From positions 62,001 through 126,000 of the forward strand of contig NZ_JBMSEB010000003.1 of the NCBI RefSeq assembly GCF_049446075.1: 64,000 bases of DNA, given 5' to 3'. Below are positions 7,725-16,243 of the stretch, piece after piece. The notes below the pieces were generated by a model. That model ran no database searches. It was not told where the DNA came from and saw only the letters and a program-made list of their open reading frames with translations. This stretch comes from Humibacter sp049446075. Its GTDB lineage: Bacteria; Actinomycetota; Actinomycetes; Actinomycetales; Microbacteriaceae. The position numbers and the translations under genes are program-made. Position 1 is the first letter of the stretch. Each line of letters begins with the position of its first letter.

Positions 7725-8897
7725 TCAGGCGACGGCGTCGCGCGCCTTCTCGAGCAGCCGGTAGTGCAGGAGCCCGAACGAGTAGAGATAGAGCAGCACG
7801 GCAGGCACGGCACCGAAGAACCAGGCCCACCCTGAAGCGCCGAACGCGATGGTCAGCACTGCCGTCACCGTGCCGCTCACCACGACGAGCGCGCCCAGTG
7901 CGACGCCGATCCATGCGCCGATCACGCTGTAGAGCCCTACGATGCCGCCCCGGTCGAGCCTGGCGACGGCCTGAGGGGTCTTCGCTTTGCGGTACGCGGC
8001 CACGGACTTGAATCGGGTCGAGACATCCACGAGGTACCAGACGGCTCCCGCCGCGATCAGGATGGTCGCCGCGAGCGCCCAGGCGAACGGCGTGCCGCTC
8101 TTGGTCGCGATTCCCACCTGGGCTGCGATCAGCCAGGAGGCAACGACGCCGAGCAGCGCATAGCCGATTGCGGCCCAGCGCAGCTTGAACCCCAGATCGA
8201 CCACGATCTCATCGTGCGTGCCAAGCAGGGGGTCGTTCTGCAACTGCGTGGAGCTGAGCGGAGGCAGAGGCTGCGTCGGCTGGGCGGCCTCCACACGCGG
8301 CGACTCACTCGGCTGCTGCACCGGCTCGAGCACGGCCGTTGGCAGTGTCTCCTGCTCCTCGGGAGTTTCGACCGCCGGCTGCTGGATCGAATCCTGCGCA
8401 CCTTGCGTCGGCTCGCCCGAGGCGGCCATCGCGGTCTGCGCCGGCGGCTGGTTCTCAGCGTCGCGGACGGTTCCGCCGGCCCCGCGGGCGCCGGCTGCAG
8501 CCGCAACTGTTTCACCGGCATCTGACGCTCTGCTCGCCGAGTCGACTCCATCCGACGCCGATGCACCAGACGAGGCGCCCGCGCTCGGCTTCGCGGTGGT
8601 CTTCTTGGCGGGGGCCCTCCTGGCAGCCGGGCGTTTGGCCTGCGCAGTCCCCGCCGGTTGCTGGTCGGCAGCCTGCTGGCTCTGCACCGTAGGCGACTGC
8701 GCTTCCTCGGCCGTGCTCTCGGCGCTCCCCGAAGTGGCTGCAGTGCTCGCCGGCTCGGTCTTGGCCGTCGACGAGACCCGCGCGTCGGCGGTGCTCGACC
8801 GCTTCGCTTGGCGCACCTGTTCAGGCGATTCGACGGTCGGCTTGGACTCTGCCGTTGTCGGCGTCGTGCGCGGGCTCGTCTTCCTCGTCGGGGTCAC
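7725..8897 (-). CDS. Hypothetical membrane protein with long disordered N-terminus
   Basis: 390 residues, not recognised. The first ~235 residues are low-complexity, rich in Ala, Ser, Thr, Glu, Pro and Gln, with a basic patch KRPAARRAPAKKTTAKPSAG near residue 88. A C-terminal domain of about 150 residues holds four hydrophobic segments (around 243-262, 270-290, 318-338 and 350-378), so the tail should be cytoplasmic or intrinsically disordered before a four-helix membrane unit. GTG start with GAGGAG seven bases upstream. It is transcribed towards rpsO with a 187-base gap. The Lys/Ala/Pro patch resembles nucleic-acid-binding tails, but that is only a resemblance. Confidence 0.7.
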   Translation of the reverse strand: MTPTRKTSPRTTPTTAESKPTVESPEQVRQAKRSSTADARVSSTAKTEPASTAATSGSAESTAEEAQSPTVQSQQAADQQPAGTAQAKRPAARRAPAKKTTAKPSAGASSGASASDGVDSASRASDAGETVAAAAGARGAGGTVRDAENQPPAQTAMAASGEPTQGAQDSIQQPAVETPEEQETLPTAVLEPVQQPSESPRVEAAQPTQPLPPLSSTQLQNDPLLGTHDEIVVDLGFKLRWAAIGYALLGVVASWLIAAQVGIATKSGTPFAWALAATILIAAGAVWYLVDVSTRFKSVAAYRKAKTPQAVARLDRGGIVGLYSVIGAWIGVALGALVVVSGTVTAVLTIAFGASGWAWFFGAVPAVLLYLYSFGLLHYRLLEKARDAVA

Positions 8898-9041
8898 AGG
8901 TCGTCTCCTCTCACACCGGTGAAGGTGGGCCGGTCGATGAGCGGCCGGATGCCGCGCCCGGCCGCGTCACTCAAGTACCCGTTCGACACTACCCGCCGGT
9001 TTCCGTCTCGGGCGCGGCGATTACGCGAGCCGCGGAACGTT

Positions 9042-9047
9042 TACGGT
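9042..9047 (+). promoter_or_regulatory. Leaderless -10, alpha/beta hydrolase gene
   Basis: TACGGT exactly six bases before the ATG at 9054. Confidence 0.4.
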
Positions 9048-9053
9048 GAACGC

Positions 9054-9812
9054 ATGTCCGAGTACGTCGCTTCTGCCCTGACGCCGGCCGCGGTGGCGAG
9101 GGCGGCGGCCATCGCACTGGGCGATTCGGCGTTCATTCCCGGGTGGTTGCGCACCGGGGCGAAGGCGAGGCGATGGCTGCAACGCGATGTGCAGCATCCG
9201 CTCGATGGGCCACCCGTGCTCCTGCTGCCTGGTGTTCACGAGTCCCCTAGGTTCCTCGACCCGTTCGCGGCCCTGGCCGCGGCATGCAGCCGCCGCCCGC
9301 ACGTGGTCACGGCGCTCGGTCGCAACGTGGCAAGGGTGACCGAGACGGCCGAGCTCGCCGCCGACTACCTCGAGCGGCACGACCTGGCCGACGTGCTCAT
9401 CGTCGCGCACAGCAAAGGCGGCCTGGTCGGAAAGCAGCTCATGACCTGGGAGCACACGCGCCGACGGGTGCGCTCGATGGTGGCCGTCGCCTCCCCGTTC
9501 TCGGGTTCGGTCTTCGCAACGAGGGCGCCGACGCGGTCGTTCCGCGACTTCTCACCCACCAACGCAACCGTGCGCGACCTCGCCGCCAACCTCGCCGCCA
9601 ACAGGGACATCGTCTCGGTGTTCCCGGCATTCGACCCGCAGATCCCGGCGGGGAGCATGCTCACGGATGCCCGCGCGAACGTGCGCCTGCCGGTGACCGG
9701 TCACTTCCGGGTACTCGCGCATCCCGACCTCTGGCGGCTGCTGCGGACCGCGATGCGGGAACCCACCGCAGGCGGAACAGTCCCGTCCGGCGGCGGGCGC
9801 GCACCGGCGTGA
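9054..9812 (+). CDS. Alpha/beta hydrolase, lipase/esterase-like
   Basis: 252 residues. An alpha/beta fold is suggested by the VLLLPGVHESP oxyanion strand near residue 55 and the nucleophile elbow AHSKGG with Ser 120, the PGAP1/lipase-like form of GxSxG. A likely acid is the Asp in FPAFDPQIPAGS and a likely His is in VTGHFRVLAH. The ATG at 9054 is chosen because a -10-like hexamer sits six bases upstream; the open frame runs further up without a ribosome binding site. Substrate unknown, cytoplasmic (no signal peptide). Confidence 0.75.
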   Translation: MSEYVASALTPAAVARAAAIALGDSAFIPGWLRTGAKARRWLQRDVQHPLDGPPVLLLPGVHESPRFLDPFAALAAACSRRPHVVTALGRNVARVTETAELAADYLERHDLADVLIVAHSKGGLVGKQLMTWEHTRRRVRSMVAVASPFSGSVFATRAPTRSFRDFSPTNATVRDLAANLAANRDIVSVFPAFDPQIPAGSMLTDARANVRLPVTGHFRVLAHPDLWRLLRTAMREPTAGGTVPSGGGRAPA

Positions 9813-9821
9813 GTCACCCGT

Positions 9822-11357
9822 TCAGCGGAAGGCGATGATGCTGTCGCCCCAAGCCCGCCGCAGATCGCCGTGCGGATCGGAGACCACGCGGTCCCTGCTG
9901 TCGAAGACATAGGTGAGTCTCGACTCGGTGTCGTACCTGGGCCAGATCGGCGCCATGCGTATCGGGTTCGGGTCGCCGACCTCGGCGAAGGAGACCCACC
10001 TGGCCTGCATGCGCTGCGTCAGCCTCCGGCCTGCGGCCACCGCCCCGAAGGCCACGAGAGGCGGCACGTGGGTGTCGAAGACGTGGGGCAACTCCGCCCC
10101 GTGCATGGCGCCGAGACCGGCGAGCCGAATGAGCGGCGGGGCGAAGTCGAACTCGTACGCCCACGTCGGCGCGTAGTGGCTGTGCGCGGAGGCGGCCCAG
10201 ATGGTCGGCATGCGGAAGGCGGCATCCGTCGAAAGGCGCAACGCGGGACGCAGACGCGGGTAGCCGCGGTAGCCGGACGGCAGAGCGAGTGCCTCAGGGG
10301 TGCCCAGCCGCTCGAGCATGAGCTGGACGGCCTTGGAACTGTTGGGCACGATCGGCGATCGCAGTAGCCGGAACAGCATCGCCTCGTCGCGGTTGGATCC
10401 GATGACAAGCGGGATGCGTAATGCCTCTCCTCGCGTCATAGCGGTCAGTGGATATTCGGGCACGAGTTCGCCGTCCACGACGGGCGCGACCGGGATCACT
10501 CCGGGTTCGAGCGTGCTGGTCTCGGCGATGAGCCGTGCGCACGCCTCCGTGAGGGCCGCTGCGGGGATGCGCCTCAGCCGGTGCACCTCGTCGGGCGCCA
10601 CGTCCAGCCGATTCAGGAAACGCTCGGCCGAGACGCGCGCGGTCTTCTGCGTGTAGACGCTGCCCACCGGCGAGCTCTGGGCGATGGCCGCATGCACGAG
10701 GCCCTCGGCGGAGGGCGTCGCCATCATGGTGGTCACCGCGCCGGCGCCTGAGGACTCGCCGAACAGCGTCACGCGGTCGGGAGAACCGCCGAACTCGCGG
10801 ATGTTCTCGCGCACCCAGCGCAGGGCCGCCAGTTGGTCGCGTTGCCCGATATTGCTCTCGAACACATCGTCGCCGCGCGAGAACGATGACAGGTCGAGGT
10901 AGCCAAGCGGCCCGATCCGGTAGTTGAACGTCACCACGACAACGCCCAGGGCAGCCAGATGCGTTCCGTCGTAGAGGGGATCCGCCGACGAACCCACGTA
11001 GTAGGCCCCGCCGTGGATCCACACCATGACGGGCAGGTCGGCCCGCCCGAGCGTAGGCGTGTACACGTTGAGTGTGAGGCAGTCCTCGCTCATCTCGAGC
11101 GGGCGCGTGCCCGCGAACGCCTCGAACGGCTGAGGAGCGATCCGGCCGAACCTCGTCGCGTCGCGCACGCCGTTCCAGGGTGCCGGCGGCTCTGGTGCGC
11201 GAAATCGGAGTGGACCGACCGGCGGCGATGCATATGGGACACCCTTGAACGTATAGACGTCACCGCCGTGCACGCCGCGCACCCGGCCATGAACCGTGGC
11301 GACGACGGGGCCGGACTTCTCCGCAGCATCCCTGAGCACCGCATCCGTCGCACTCAC
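9822..11357 (-). CDS. Type B carboxylesterase
   Basis: 511 residues, normal for the carboxylesterase/p-nitrobenzyl esterase family. Features in order: FKGVPYASPPVGPLRF (37-52), the EDCLTLNVYTP signature (91-101), oxyanion WIHGGAYYVGS (113-123), nucleophile Ser 202 in GESSGAG, and a likely acid in GSNRDEAM with His in MHGAELPHVF. It hydrolyses esters of unknown identity in the cytoplasm. GTG start with a -10-like TAGCCT six bases upstream. Its 3' end meets the hydrolase at 9054-9812 tail to tail with nine bases between. Confidence 0.9.
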   Translation of the reverse strand: MSATDAVLRDAAEKSGPVVATVHGRVRGVHGGDVYTFKGVPYASPPVGPLRFRAPEPPAPWNGVRDATRFGRIAPQPFEAFAGTRPLEMSEDCLTLNVYTPTLGRADLPVMVWIHGGAYYVGSSADPLYDGTHLAALGVVVVTFNYRIGPLGYLDLSSFSRGDDVFESNIGQRDQLAALRWVRENIREFGGSPDRVTLFGESSGAGAVTTMMATPSAEGLVHAAIAQSSPVGSVYTQKTARVSAERFLNRLDVAPDEVHRLRRIPAAALTEACARLIAETSTLEPGVIPVAPVVDGELVPEYPLTAMTRGEALRIPLVIGSNRDEAMLFRLLRSPIVPNSSKAVQLMLERLGTPEALALPSGYRGYPRLRPALRLSTDAAFRMPTIWAASAHSHYAPTWAYEFDFAPPLIRLAGLGAMHGAELPHVFDTHVPPLVAFGAVAAGRRLTQRMQARWVSFAEVGDPNPIRMAPIWPRYDTESRLTYVFDSRDRVVSDPHGDLRRAWGDSIIAFR

Positions 11358-11363
11358 AGAATC

Positions 11364-11369
11364 AGGCTA
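11364..11369 (-). promoter_or_regulatory. Leaderless -10, carboxylesterase gene
   Basis: TAGCCT on the minus strand, six bases before the GTG at 11357. Confidence 0.45.
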
Positions 11370-11456
11370 CGGCGAGCGCCGCGCTTGCGGTTGCGGTGGC
11401 CGATTCAGTCGGTCGCGCTCAGGCATCCGATCAAACGCGAAGCAAGCCGGCGCGCC

Positions 11457-11981
11457 TCAGAGCGCGGCGATGCTGTAGACAGGCGAGCCGGAAAGCCGCT
11501 CGCGGCCGCGCAGCTCCTCCAGCTCGAGCACGACGCCGAAACCGGTCACGGAGTATCCGGCACGACCGATCAGCCGTGCCGAAGCCGAGAGCGTGCCGCC
11601 TGTGGCGAGCACGTCGTCGAGGATGAGCACCCGCGCACCCCCTGGCAGCCGTTCCGGCTCGAGCTCGAGGCTGGCACTGCCGTACTCGAGGTCGTAGCTC
11701 TCCCGGAGCACTACTCCCGGCAGCTTCCCCGCCTTGCGCACCACCAGCACCCCAGCACCAGCCGCGTAGGCCACTGCCGCGGCCAGCACGAACCCACGCG
11801 CCTCGACGCCCGCAACCGCATCGAACTGGCCGCGGAAGTGCTCGGCGAGATCATCGACGATCGCCCGGAACGCCCCACCATCGGCGAACACGGGCGCCAG
11901 ATCGCGAAAAAGGATGCCCGGCTCGGGAAAATCCGGAACGCTCACCAGCAGACGATCCAGTTCTTGGCGCGCACGGTTCAC
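11457..11981 (-). CDS. apt: Adenine phosphoribosyltransferase
   Basis: Converts adenine and PRPP to AMP in purine salvage. 174 residues, typical. The PRPP-binding loop VLILDDVLATGGT is at about residues 117-129, preceded by GVEARGFVLAAAVAYA and the KAGKLPG flexible loop. GTG start at 11981 with a -10-like hexamer six bases upstream. It stands alone between an esterase and a divergent exporter; the usual secDF-apt-relA context is absent. It would work with the purine permease at 21319-22755. Confidence 0.95.
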   Translation of the reverse strand: MNRARQELDRLLVSVPDFPEPGILFRDLAPVFADGGAFRAIVDDLAEHFRGQFDAVAGVEARGFVLAAAVAYAAGAGVLVVRKAGKLPGVVLRESYDLEYGSASLELEPERLPGGARVLILDDVLATGGTLSASARLIGRAGYSVTGFGVVLELEELRGRERLSGSPVYSIAAL

Positions 11982-11987
11982 CAGCCC

Positions 11988-11993
11988 ACCCTA
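11988..11993 (-). promoter_or_regulatory. Leaderless -10, apt
   Basis: TAGGGT on the minus strand, six bases before the apt GTG. Confidence 0.45.
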
Positions 11994-12112
11994 CGCGAGC
12001 TCCTACGCCGCTTTCCGCGACGCGCAGCCGGCACGGCTCGGGGTCGAGGGGTGCTGCGGCCATGCATCGGCCCGGGCAGCAGACCACGGCCGGCGTGTTA
12101 GCGTCGGGTCCC

Positions 12113-13480
12113 GTGCCGCACGACCACGATCAGGACCCGGACGCGGGTCCTGCCGCTTCGACGGCCTCCCCCGAAGGATCCGCCCCCGCACACAGATCAC
12201 TCTTCGTAGACCTGAGGCCGCTGCGCAGCAGCCCGGCGTTCGCCCGCCTCTGGCTCGGTGGAGCGGTGTCGGGCATCGGCGGTCAGATGACCATCGTCGC
12301 GATCGGCCTGCAGGTCTACGACCTCACCGGTTCGACCCTCGCGGTCTCGGGTGTCGCGCTCTTCGCACTCGCGCCCATGGTGTTCTTCGGCATCTACGGC
12401 GGCATGCTGGCCGACGTCGTCGACCGTCGCGTGCTTGCCCTTGCTGCCGGAATCGCGGCGTGGGGGTCGACGCTGTGCATAGCGCTGCTCGCCTGGTTCC
12501 ACGTGGACAACGTATGGCTGCTTTATCTGCTGGCCACGCTCAACTCCGTCGCCGCGACCGTGATCAGCAGCACCAGGATGGCGATCTATCCGCGCATCCT
12601 CGACCGTGAGCTGTTACCAGCGGCCTCGGCCCTCGGCGGCATCTCCACTGGCGTCATGGTGACGGTCGGCCCAGCACTCGCGGGCGTGCTCGTCGCGACG
12701 GTCGGTTTCGGCTGGACATACTCGGTCGACGTCGTGCTGTTCGTGTTCGCGTTCCTCGGCATCGTGACCCTGCCCTCCATCGTCCCTGAGGGAGAGGCGT
12801 CGAAGCCGGGGTGGGCATCCATCGTCGAGGGCCTGGGGTTCCTTCGCACAGCACCCAACGTGCGCATGTCGTTCATCGTCGACATCATCGCGATGACCTT
12901 CGGCCAGCCGCGCGTCATTCTGCCGGCCGCGGGAGCGCTGCTGCTCGGCGGCGGGCCCGTTACCGTCGGCGTCCTGACGGCGGCGTTCGCGGTCGGGGCG
13001 CTCGTCTCCAGCGTGTTCTCCGGGCCGCTCGGTCACGTGCGGCTACAGGGTGCAGCGGTGGGGCGGGCCATCGTCGCGTACGGCGGCTTCATCCTCTGCC
13101 TCGGCATCGAGCTCGTGCTGCTCGCCACGGGATGGTTCGGTACCGCGGATGCCGGGCATCCGAACATTCCCGCGATCGCCATCGCTTGTCTGCTCTTCGC
13201 CGGAGCCGGGGCGGCCGACAACGTGTCGGCGATCTTCAGGCAGACGATTCTGCAGACGGCAACGCCGGACACGATGAGGGGACGCATCCAGGGCGTCTTC
13301 ACTGTTGTCGTCACGGGCGGCCCCCGGCTCGGCGACCTCTACGCGGGTGCAGCGGCGGCGCTTGTCGCGCTCTGGTTTCCGCCGGTACTCGGCGGGCTGG
13401 CGATCATCGGTGGCGTCGTGCTCCTGATGCGCCTTCAGCCCACGTTCCGCCGCTACGACGCGATGCACCCGGAGCCCTGA
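12113..13480 (+). CDS. MFS transporter, EntS-like exporter
   Basis: About 455 residues with 12 predicted membrane helices; resembles the EntS/MFS_3 group that exports siderophores or drugs. The loop between helices 2 and 3 reads GGMLADVVDRR. An N-terminal cytoplasmic tail of about 35 residues is Asp/Pro rich. I prefer GTG 12113, eight bases after TAGCGT, to the ATG at 12062, which has no ribosome binding site. Unlike many relatives it is not next to siderophore genes, so the substrate is open. Its stop codon lies in the loop of a 14-bp hairpin. Confidence 0.8.
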   Translation: MPHDHDQDPDAGPAASTASPEGSAPAHRSLFVDLRPLRSSPAFARLWLGGAVSGIGGQMTIVAIGLQVYDLTGSTLAVSGVALFALAPMVFFGIYGGMLADVVDRRVLALAAGIAAWGSTLCIALLAWFHVDNVWLLYLLATLNSVAATVISSTRMAIYPRILDRELLPAASALGGISTGVMVTVGPALAGVLVATVGFGWTYSVDVVLFVFAFLGIVTLPSIVPEGEASKPGWASIVEGLGFLRTAPNVRMSFIVDIIAMTFGQPRVILPAAGALLLGGGPVTVGVLTAAFAVGALVSSVFSGPLGHVRLQGAAVGRAIVAYGGFILCLGIELVLLATGWFGTADAGHPNIPAIAIACLLFAGAGAADNVSAIFRQTILQTATPDTMRGRIQGVFTVVVTGGPRLGDLYAGAAAALVALWFPPVLGGLAIIGGVVLLMRLQPTFRRYDAMHPEP

Positions 13481-13498
13481 GGCGTCCGGGTGCATCGC
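13460..13498. terminator. Hairpin spanning the MFS stop codon
   Basis: GCGATGCACCCGGA (13460-13473) and TCCGGGTGCATCGC (13485-13498) form a perfect 14-bp stem with an 11-base loop containing the TGA. It lies between convergent genes; no strong T-run follows. Confidence 0.65.
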
Positions 13499-13517
13499 AC
13501 GGGTTTCTCGAGGTCGA

Positions 13518-13892
13518 CTACCTGACGTCGAGCAGGTCGATCACGAAGATCAGCGTCTTGCCGCCGAGCGGGTGCCCGCTGCCAGCCGGGCCATAGGCGA
13601 GCTGCGGCGGAATGGTGAGCTGACGGCGGCCGCCCACCTTCATGCCCGGAATGCCGTCCTGCCAGCCCTGGATGAGACCGCGCAGCGGGAACTGGATGGA
13701 CTGGCCGCGGCTCCATGACGAGTCGAACTCCTCGCCCGACTCGTACTCGACGCCGAGGTAGTGCACATCGACGGTTGCACCCGGTGTGGCCTCTGCACCG
13801 TCGCCCTCGACCAGGTCGACGATCTCGAGCTGCTCGGGTGCCGGCCCCTGGGGCGCGTCGATCTCGGGCTTGGACTTCTGCGATTCGCTCAT
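13518..13892 (-). CDS. FKBP-type peptidyl-prolyl cis-trans isomerase
   Basis: 124 residues. Catalyses proline isomerisation during protein folding; cytoplasmic, with no signal peptide. The FKBP fold follows a 25-residue tail: VDVHYLGVEYESGEEFDSSW, then FPLRGLIQGWQDGIPGMKVGGRR, LAYGPAGSG and the closing TLIFVIDLLDVR. Substrate-pocket aromatics (Tyr, Phe, Asp, Trp) are present. I use ATG 13892, with GGATGG upstream, rather than the GTG at 13910. Convergent with the exporter. Confidence 0.93.
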   Translation of the reverse strand: MSESQKSKPEIDAPQGPAPEQLEIVDLVEGDGAEATPGATVDVHYLGVEYESGEEFDSSWSRGQSIQFPLRGLIQGWQDGIPGMKVGGRRQLTIPPQLAYGPAGSGHPLGGKTLIFVIDLLDVR

Positions 13893-14118
13893 CACACCAT
13901 CCAACGGCACGTGACTGCAGAGGTCAAAAGGGCGGATGCCCGGGCGAGGCGCGAGCGCGGAATGCTTGCGTTATGAGGCCGGCCGAGGCAGTCTGGGTAC
14001 TGACCAACTCGCCGCTCGGGTTCGGCTGCCGGCAGTGCCGCACCACCGAGCGGTGAGTTCTGTCCGGGGCATTCGACGGAACAGCGTCGTCCCGCCTCGT
14101 TCTACCCGTGGCTTCGCT

Positions 14119-15300
14119 TCAACCAAGCGAGCGCAGGCGGTTTCGGGATGCCGTGATCCTGCCGAGCAGGACGGATTCCTCCGCCGCGGTGCCGGCATCC
14201 GCTGCGTCGGTGATGATGCGCTGGCGATCGATCGCCAATCGGGTCGTGTCGCGAACCATGGACCGCACGATCGACGGTGCGTCACCGCCCTTCGTGCGCG
14301 CCCACCTGCGAATGCTGCGACGACCCGCCCGCGTGCCGAAGAGCGCAACCTCGTCGAAGGTGAACCAGCCAGCGCGACCGTATTCCGCGAGCCTGTCGCG
14401 TGTGAGGTGCTGCTCGCGCACCCGCAGAAGCACGACGGTCACCACCGCGACCACGAAGATCGGGAACTCGAAGAACAGGTAGACGCCCCAGAACCCCAGG
14501 TATCCCGCGAGGTTCCAGACCGCATGCAGCGTGGCCGCCGCGACCACGCCAACAACGAACGCGCCGAGGACGCCGATGACGCCTCGCCTGCGTGCCGCCA
14601 GTCCAAGGGCGAGACCCGTGCACGAGGTGAAGAGAACGTGCGCGAACGGAGAGAACAGGGCACGCAACACGAAGACGGTGGCAGCCTGGCTCGCACCGCC
14701 GTCGTGCAAAGCGGTTCCGAAGTACTGGATGTTCTCCACGAAGGCGAACCCACCTGCGGTGAAGGCGGCGTACACGATGCCGTCGATGGGGCCGTCGAAC
14801 GTGCGCCGCACAGCGAACACGAGGATGAGCAGCGCTGCCCCCTTCGCGGACTCCTCCACGAGGGGTGCTCGAACGACGGCAGACAGCACGGAGCTCTCGG
14901 GGATGGGGGTGAAGACGCGTTGCCCGATGTCGAACAGCAGCGCGATCGTGATCGCAGCGGCAGCACCCCACAGGAAGGCGAAGGCCTTCGCCGCCCATGG
15001 TTCGGGCTCCCAGGCGTCGATCCAGGTCGCCGCCATCAGCACGATCGCCAATGGCACGAGTGCGAGAAGCGCGCTGATGGCCACGAGCTCGGGACCCAGT
15101 GCGAGCACGAGGTAGGCGAACACAACGACAAGCAGCTGCGTCAGCAACACCAGCCCGATGATCGTCCACACGATCACAGCCGTCCTCGTGCGCGGTCCCT
15201 TGGCTGCGACCGGAGGGGCCGTGGGCACGCCGTTGACGGCGTATCCGCTTGCGTGCCTGGCGCCCTGCCCAGCCGCTGGTCGAGGGGTCGGGTCGGACAT
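14119..15300 (-). CDS. PrsW family intramembrane metalloprotease
   Basis: 393 residues with about eight hydrophobic segments after a Pro/Ala-rich cytoplasmic tail. The glutamic-type/metal motifs of PrsW are in place: EESAKG, FVENIQY and PFAHVLFTS. In Bacillus PrsW cleaves an anti-sigma factor; the substrate here is unknown and no anti-sigma gene is adjacent. A 90-residue basic C-terminal extension follows the last helix. The ATG at 15300 has GAGGAG seven bases upstream, better than the one at 15324. Divergent from a glycosyltransferase. Confidence 0.85.
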   Translation of the reverse strand: MSDPTPRPAAGQGARHASGYAVNGVPTAPPVAAKGPRTRTAVIVWTIIGLVLLTQLLVVVFAYLVLALGPELVAISALLALVPLAIVLMAATWIDAWEPEPWAAKAFAFLWGAAAAITIALLFDIGQRVFTPIPESSVLSAVVRAPLVEESAKGAALLILVFAVRRTFDGPIDGIVYAAFTAGGFAFVENIQYFGTALHDGGASQAATVFVLRALFSPFAHVLFTSCTGLALGLAARRRGVIGVLGAFVVGVVAAATLHAVWNLAGYLGFWGVYLFFEFPIFVVAVVTVVLLRVREQHLTRDRLAEYGRAGWFTFDEVALFGTRAGRRSIRRWARTKGGDAPSIVRSMVRDTTRLAIDRQRIITDAADAGTAAEESVLLGRITASRNRLRSLG

Positions 15301-15417
15301 GCGGCTCCTCGTCTTCGCTGGCACGCGCCGATCGTGCGCACCGGAATCTTACGCGTAGGATCGGTGGTCGGCGGGCTGGAGCTCCTTTCGCTGCGCCGGT
15401 GAGGAGTGCTGCTCAAC

Positions 15418-16188
15418 GTGTCCACGATCTCCGTGGTGATCCCCGCGTACAACGATGCGGCGATGCTCAGGGAGAGCCTGCGCAGGTTGAACGAACAGCT
15501 GCGGCCGGCCGACGAGATCATCGTCGTCGACAATGCCAGCACCGACGAGACAGCCGAAGTCGCCGCAGCGCTCGGAGCCACTGTGGTGTACGAGCCGCTG
15601 CGCGGCATCTTCTCTGCTGCAGCAGCCGGCTATGACGCGGCATCCGGCGACATCATCGCGAGGCTGGATGCCGACTCGCGTCCTCCCGCGGACTGGCTCG
15701 CTCACATCGAGGCCGAGTTCACGGTGTCGCCCGAGCTGGGAGCGATCACCGGCCCCGGGGAGTTCTACGACGGGAATCCTCTCGTCACCTGGCTGGGCGA
15801 GAACCTGTACATCGGCGGCTACTTCTGGTTCGTCGGACTGTGGATCGACAACGGGCCGATCTTCGGCTCCAACTTCGCCATGCGGCGTCAGGTGTGGCTG
15901 CGGGTGCGCGATCGCGTGCACCGCCGGATGCCGCGCGTGCACGACGATCTGGATCTGAGCCTGCAACTGCCGCCAGACGTGATCGTCAGGGTCGACGAGA
16001 CGCTGCGGGTGGGCATCTCGGCTCGGCCGTTCGCGAGCTGGCGCGCCTTCGGCCGTCGGCTCGGCTGGGCCTACCTCACGTTTCGGGTGAACTGGCCGGA
16101 CGCGTCGCCATGGCGCATCCGGCAGGAGCGCGAGAAGTACCGGCTCGAGCGGCAGGCCGGCGAGAGCGACGCGGCCTCCCCCGTATGA
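15418..16188 (+). CDS. Family 2 glycosyltransferase
   Basis: 256 residues, GT-A fold. Starts with ISVVIPAYNDAAML, then VDNASTDET for the nucleotide sugar and RLDADSRPPADWL containing the metal-binding DxD. HDDLDLSLQL is the likely catalytic Asp region. No membrane helix, so it is a soluble or peripheral enzyme using an unknown acceptor. GAGGAG (15401-15406) lies 11 bases before the GTG at 15418; the alternative GTG at 15406 overlaps that site. No polysaccharide genes are nearby. Confidence 0.85.
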   Translation: MSTISVVIPAYNDAAMLRESLRRLNEQLRPADEIIVVDNASTDETAEVAAALGATVVYEPLRGIFSAAAAGYDAASGDIIARLDADSRPPADWLAHIEAEFTVSPELGAITGPGEFYDGNPLVTWLGENLYIGGYFWFVGLWIDNGPIFGSNFAMRRQVWLRVRDRVHRRMPRVHDDLDLSLQLPPDVIVRVDETLRVGISARPFASWRAFGRRLGWAYLTFRVNWPDASPWRIRQEREKYRLERQAGESDAASPV

Positions 16189-16243
16189 CGTAAACCCAGG
16201 CTGCTTTGTGCCACAGCCGATGCGCCGGTGCCGTGACGGCGGG

